From Pseudomonadota bacterium (lineage in GTDB: Bacteria; Pseudomonadota; Alphaproteobacteria; Sphingomonadales; Sphingomonadaceae), in contig JAEWCK010000064.1 of NCBI GenBank assembly GCA_023390675.1, positions 1 to 8,930 of the forward strand: a DNA stretch of 8,930 bases, written 5' to 3'. The notes beneath the pieces were generated by a model. The model was not told the origin of the DNA and ran no database searches. It was given only the letters and a program-made list of their open reading frames with translations. Positions 6,027 to 8,930 of this stretch are shown piece by piece (position 1 is the first letter of the stretch; each line of letters begins with the position of its first letter). The position numbers and the translations under genes were made by a program.

Positions 6027-7280
6027 GTGACCGACGCACGAACTCTGATCGCCGAAATGGCCGCCCGCGCCCGCACCGCTGCGAAGGCGCTCGCGGCCAT
6101 GCCGAGCGAGGCAAAACGCGCCGCGCTGCGCAAGGGGGCGGCGGCGATCCGCGCGGATGCCGACGCGATCATCGCTGCGAACGCGAGGGACATGGCGGCG
6201 GGCGAGGCCAATGGCCTGTCGGGCGCGATGCTCGACCGCCTGTTGCTCGATGCCGGGCGTATCGAGAACATGGCGGCCGGGGTCGAGGCCGTGGCTGCGC
6301 TCGACGATCCGGTGGGCGACGTGATCAGCCGCAGCGAGCGGCCCAACGGGCTGGTGCTGACGCGCGTGCGCGTCCCGATTGGCGTGATCGGCATCGTCTA
6401 TGAGAGCCGTCCCAACGTCACGGCCGACGCCGGGGCGCTGTGCGCGATGGCGGGCAATGCCGCGATCCTGCGCGGCGGTTCGGAGGCGGTGCACAGCAAC
6501 CGGGCGATCCATGCCGCGTTGGCGCGCGGGCTGGAAATGGGCGGAATGCCTGCCGACACAATCCAGCTCGTGCCGATCACCGATCGCGCCGCAGTGGGCG
6601 CGATGCTCACGGCCGAAGGCGCGATCGACATGGTCGTGCCGCGCGGCGGCAAGAACCTCGTCGCGCGCGTCCAGGCCGAGGCGCGCGTGCCCGTGCTCGC
6701 GCATCTCGACGGAATCAACCACACTTATGTCGATCGCGCCGCCGACCCCGATATGGCGCGCAGCCTCGCGCTCAACGCGAAGATGCGCCGCACCGGCATC
6801 TGCGGCGCGACCGAGACGCTGCTGATCGACCGCGCCTTCGCCGATCCCCGGCCGATTCTGTCCGGCCTGGCCGAGGCCGGCTGCGAACTGCGCGGCGACG
6901 CAGAGGTCCGCGCGCTCGAGCCCCGCGCCCAGCTCGCCAATGCCGAGGATTGGGACACCGAATATCTCGACAGCATCTTGTCGGTGAAACTCGTCGATGA
7001 TGTCGCCGCGGCGATGGATCACATCGCGCGCCACGGCTCGCACCACACCGATGCGATCGTCACCGAGGACGAGGCCACTGCCGAGCGCTTCCTCGCCGGC
7101 GTCGACAGCGCGATCGTCATGTGGAACGCCTCGACTCAGTTCGCCGATGGCGGCGAGTTCGGCCTCGGCGCCGAGATCGGCATCTCGACCGGCCGGCTCC
7201 ATGCGCGCGGTCCCGTCGCGCTCGAGGGGCTGACGACGTACAAATGGGTGGTCCGCGGCACGGGCCAGGCGCGCCCTTGA
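6027..7280 (+). CDS. proA: Gamma-glutamyl phosphate reductase ProA
   Basis: ProA reduces gamma-glutamyl phosphate with NADPH to glutamate-5-semialdehyde, the second step of proline synthesis from glutamate. It belongs to the aldehyde dehydrogenase superfamily. From GTG 6027 the protein has 417 residues, the same length as E. coli ProA. Visible motifs are IGVIGIVYESRPNVT (118-132), the nucleotide-binding region AILRGGSEA (146-154), VVPRGGKNLV (203-212), catalytic C259 in RRTGICGATETLL and the family signature ending HIARHGSHHTDAI (332-344). GTG 6027 was chosen over ATG 6006 (seven residues longer) because AGCGGG lies at 6015-6020 and the length fits; ATG 6006 remains possible. An extension to 5910 would run into the divergent DUF3667 gene and is unlikely. 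nadD overlaps its stop. The usual partner proB, glutamate 5-kinase, is not upstream here. Confidence 0.95.
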   Translation: MTDARTLIAEMAARARTAAKALAAMPSEAKRAALRKGAAAIRADADAIIAANARDMAAGEANGLSGAMLDRLLLDAGRIENMAAGVEAVAALDDPVGDVISRSERPNGLVLTRVRVPIGVIGIVYESRPNVTADAGALCAMAGNAAILRGGSEAVHSNRAIHAALARGLEMGGMPADTIQLVPITDRAAVGAMLTAEGAIDMVVPRGGKNLVARVQAEARVPVLAHLDGINHTYVDRAADPDMARSLALNAKMRRTGICGATETLLIDRAFADPRPILSGLAEAGCELRGDAEVRALEPRAQLANAEDWDTEYLDSILSVKLVDDVAAAMDHIARHGSHHTDAIVTEDEATAERFLAGVDSAIVMWNASTQFADGGEFGLGAEIGISTGRLHARGPVALEGLTTYKWVVRGTGQARP

Positions 7281-7903
7281 AGCGCGTCGGACTGCTGGGC
7301 GGATCGTTCAATCCGGCACATCTCGGCCATCGCAAGATCTCGCTCCACGCGATGCGCGCATTGGGGCTCGACGAGGTCTGGTGGCTCGTCTCTCCGGGCA
7401 ATCCGTTGAAGGACAAGGCGGGGATGGCGCCGTTCAAGGCGCGGATGGCTGCGGCGCGGGCGATGGCGCGGCACGCGCCGATCCGGGTGACGGGGATCGA
7501 GAAGCGCCTCAAGACGCGCTACACCGCCGATACGCTCCAGAAATTGCGGCGGCTCTTTCCCCGTCACCGCTTCATCTGGCTGATGGGGGCCGACAATCTT
7601 GCGCAATTCCATCGCTGGGAGCGCTGGCGGCACATCGCCCGGCAGGTTCCGATTGCGGTGGTGGCGCGTCCGGGCTATGATCGCGATGCTCATGCAAGTC
7701 CTGCAATGGGTTGGCTGCGGCGCTTTGTGCGGCCCGCAGGCCAGGCGAAGAACTGGACGCGTTGGAGATTGCCGGCACTCGTGCTGTTGCGCTTCCGCCC
7801 CGATCCGACTTCGGCGACACGCCTTCGGGCCGCCGACCCTGCCTGGCACCGGCAATTCCTGCCGTCTCCACAGCAACCGCGCACAGATTCGGCTCAACCC
7901 TAG
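7277..7903 (+). CDS. nadD: Nicotinate-nucleotide adenylyltransferase NadD
   Basis: NadD adenylates nicotinate mononucleotide to deamido-NAD, a late step of NAD synthesis. The 208-residue protein begins with the nucleotidyltransferase signature GGSFNPAHLGH at residues 8-18. It continues with VWWLVSPGNPLK (34-45), TRYTADTL (80-87), the conserved GADNLAQFHRWERW (104-117) and a C-terminal RPDPTSATRLR (174-184), which corresponds to the family's ISSTxIR motif. The start is probably TTG 7277, because related proteins begin with a basic residue and RIGLLGGSFNP almost at once; this TTG overlaps the proA stop as TTGA, implying translational coupling. A weak CCAGG lies at 7265-7269. ATG 7244 is in frame but adds 11 residues with no family support and would overlap proA by 37 bases. 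The stop TAG 7901-7903 runs into the rsfS ribosome binding site. Confidence 0.92.
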   Translation: MKRVGLLGGSFNPAHLGHRKISLHAMRALGLDEVWWLVSPGNPLKDKAGMAPFKARMAAARAMARHAPIRVTGIEKRLKTRYTADTLQKLRRLFPRHRFIWLMGADNLAQFHRWERWRHIARQVPIAVVARPGYDRDAHASPAMGWLRRFVRPAGQAKNWTRWRLPALVLLRFRPDPTSATRLRAADPAWHRQFLPSPQQPRTDSAQP

Positions 7904-7907
7904 GAGG
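7902..7907 (+). promoter_or_regulatory. Strong ribosome binding site deciding the rsfS TTG start
   Basis: AGGAGG, a perfect anti-Shine-Dalgarno match, begins inside the nadD stop codon (TAG 7901-7903) and ends four bases before TTG 7912. It is the best Shine-Dalgarno in the window. It supports a TTG start for rsfS over the in-frame ATG 7981, which has no such site. Confidence 0.8.
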
Positions 7908-7911
7908 CCCC

Positions 7912-8289
7912 TTGGCGACTTCGCCCAATGTACTGCGTTCGTCCGGTCCCGACGGGACCGAGGCGCTGCATCATCTCGTCATGAGCTCGCTCGACGACGA
8001 TCAGGCGGTCGAGACCGTCTCGATCCCGCTCGCGGGCAAGTCGAGCATCGCCGATTACATGGTGGTAGCGAGCGGCCGCTCGACTCGCCAGGTCGCGTCG
8101 ATGGCGACCAAGCTCGCCGAGAAGATCAAGGCAGAGTTCGGTCGCACCCCGCGCGTGGAGGGCCTGCCCACCGCCGATTGGGTGCTGATCGACGCCGGCG
8201 ACGTGATCGTCCACCTGTTCCGCCCTGAAGTGCGCAGCTTCTACAATCTCGAGCGGATGTGGTCGTTCGGCGAAGCCGGTCAGGCTTGA
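7912..8289 (+). CDS. rsfS: Ribosome silencing factor RsfS
   Basis: RsfS (DUF143, Iojap family) binds ribosomal protein uL14 on the 50S subunit and blocks joining with the 30S when nutrients are scarce. The 125-residue protein, counted from TTG 7912, shows the family blocks: LDDDQAVETVSIPLAGKSSI (about 26-45), ADYMVVASGRSTRQVASMA (46-64), then the GLPTADWVLIDAGDVIVHLF hallmark followed by RSFYNLERMW close to the C-terminus. TTG 7912 is chosen for its AGGAGG site and because the family has a helix before the LDDD block; ATG 7981 (MSSLDDDQ) would remove that helix and leave 102 residues. It sits 8 bases after nadD and 15 before rlmH, the common nadD-rsfS-rlmH order. Confidence 0.93.
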   Translation: MATSPNVLRSSGPDGTEALHHLVMSSLDDDQAVETVSIPLAGKSSIADYMVVASGRSTRQVASMATKLAEKIKAEFGRTPRVEGLPTADWVLIDAGDVIVHLFRPEVRSFYNLERMWSFGEAGQA

Positions 8290-8304
8290 GCGCCTGAGCG
8301 GCAC

Positions 8305-8727
8305 ATGCTGCTCCACATCGTTGCGCGCGGGAAGATCGGGCGCTCGCCCGAGGCCGATCTCGTCGCGCGCTATCTGAAGCGCGTCGCTTGGCCGACGCGT
8401 GTCACCGAGCTTCCCGATACCGGCGGCAAGATGCCCGAGCTTGCGCCCGCCACGAAACTGGTCGTGCTCGACGAGACCGGCGAAAATCTTCCTTCGCGCG
8501 TGTTTGCCGAGCGGCTGGTGACGTGGCGCGACGACGGCATGCGCGAAGCGCGCTTCCTGATCGGCGCGGCGGAGGGGTTCGACGACGCGGAACGTGCGCA
8601 GGCCGACCTGCTGATCAGCTTCGGGCGCGCAACCTGGCCGCACATGCTCGCCCGCGCGATGCTCGCCGAGCAATTGTGGCGCGCGACCTCGATCCTTGCC
8701 AACCACCCCTATCATCGCGAAGGCTGA
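8305..8727 (+). CDS. rlmH: 23S rRNA (pseudouridine1915-N3)-methyltransferase RlmH
   Basis: RlmH is a small SPOUT-fold enzyme that uses S-adenosylmethionine to methylate pseudouridine 1915 in helix 69 of 23S rRNA, acting on whole 70S ribosomes. The 140-residue protein is near the family's usual 155. LVVLDETGE (52-60) is the central strand and turn of the fold, and FLIGAAEGF (84-92) is the cofactor-binding FLIGGxxG-like loop, with Ala where Gly is usual. PHMLARAMLAEQLWRA (112-127) and the invariant C-terminal NHPYHRE (133-139) complete the knot. ATG 8305 has a modest GAGCGG upstream. It is fifteen bases after rsfS; both genes act on the 50S subunit or assembled ribosome. Confidence 0.95.
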   Translation: MLLHIVARGKIGRSPEADLVARYLKRVAWPTRVTELPDTGGKMPELAPATKLVVLDETGENLPSRVFAERLVTWRDDGMREARFLIGAAEGFDDAERAQADLLISFGRATWPHMLARAMLAEQLWRATSILANHPYHREG

Positions 8728-8732
8728 TCGCG

Positions 8733-8930
8733 ATGCTCCGCCCTTTGGCCCTCTCTGCGAGCCTGATCGCTATCCTCGCCACTGGCAGCATCGCCGCGGC
8801 GCAGCCGCCGAGCCTCGGCGAGCAGCAAGCGCGGCTGCGCGAGGCGACTGCTGAATCGCAGGCCGCGCAGGCGCGCAGCGCGGCGCTCGAGCGCCAGGCG
8901 GCCGCCGAACGCGACCTCGCCGTGCAGGCG
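8733..8930 (+). CDS. Probable EnvC-type murein hydrolase activator, N-terminus only
   Basis: ATG 8733 opens five bases after the rlmH stop and the frame stays open to the window end (66 residues). Residues 1-23 are a signal peptide (LALSASLIAILATGSIAAA), and the rest is Ala/Gln/Arg/Glu-rich with heptad character (ARLREATAESQAAQARSAAL), as in a coiled coil. In Alphaproteobacteria the gene after rlmH is usually an EnvC-like protein with an N-terminal coiled coil and a C-terminal M23/LytM domain that activates amidases for cell separation. That domain would be outside the window, so the identity rests on signal peptide, coiled coil and position. Confidence 0.65.
   Translation, partial: MLRPLALSASLIAILATGSIAAAQPPSLGEQQARLREATAESQAAQARSAALERQAAAERDLAVQA

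Noticed and set aside
5053..6030. 325-codon + strand frame opposite the DUF3667 gene
   Set aside because: The product is Arg/Glu/Gln-rich without domain features, and the - strand encodes a clear zinc ribbon and membrane helices.
7244..7276. ATG 7244 as the nadD start
   Set aside because: It adds 11 residues (encoded in the proA tail) before the conserved N-terminus of NadD; TTG 7277 in a TTGA overlap fits the family better, though this is not proven.

Overview
The window is GC-rich DNA (roughly two thirds G+C by eye) with dense, short-spaced genes, several GTG and TTG starts, and protein families in an order typical of Alphaproteobacteria. Protein style (RodZ-like DUF4115 protein, cpoB-tilS-ftsH, DUF3667 protein, proA-nadD-rsfS-rlmH-envC) points to a sphingomonad (Sphingomonadales). 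This assignment is inference from family recognition, not from a search.

Region 1 (1-4532, + strand) is a cell-envelope and quality-control cluster. It holds the 3' end of a RodZ-like protein with a DUF4115-type periplasmic domain, then cpoB (ybgF, Tol-Pal/PBP1B coordination factor), tilS (tRNA-Ile lysidine synthetase) and ftsH (membrane AAA+ zinc protease). cpoB and tilS are separated by 4 bases. ftsH has a 69-base leader with a candidate heat-shock-type promoter, and a clear intrinsic terminator follows it.

Region 2 (4536-5979) is the only part that is not core housekeeping. A small putatively exported protein of unknown function (+) runs convergently into, and overlaps by 20 bases, a DUF3667 zinc-ribbon multispanning membrane protein (-). 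The ribosome binding site of the small gene lies inside the right arm of the ftsH terminator.

Region 3 (6027-8930, + strand) is a tightly packed run: proA (proline synthesis), nadD (NAD synthesis), rsfS (ribosome silencing), rlmH (23S rRNA methyltransferase) and the start of a probable envC-type murein hydrolase activator cut by the window end. Gaps range from a 4-base overlap to 15 bases, so it is probably one operon. Two of its genes appear to start with TTG and one with GTG. proB is not next to proA on this side.

I see no mobile element, CRISPR array, rRNA, tRNA, phage gene or recognisable defence system. The window looks like ordinary core chromosome; the observations worth checking are mostly about gene starts, leader signals and the two poorly characterised membrane/exported proteins.
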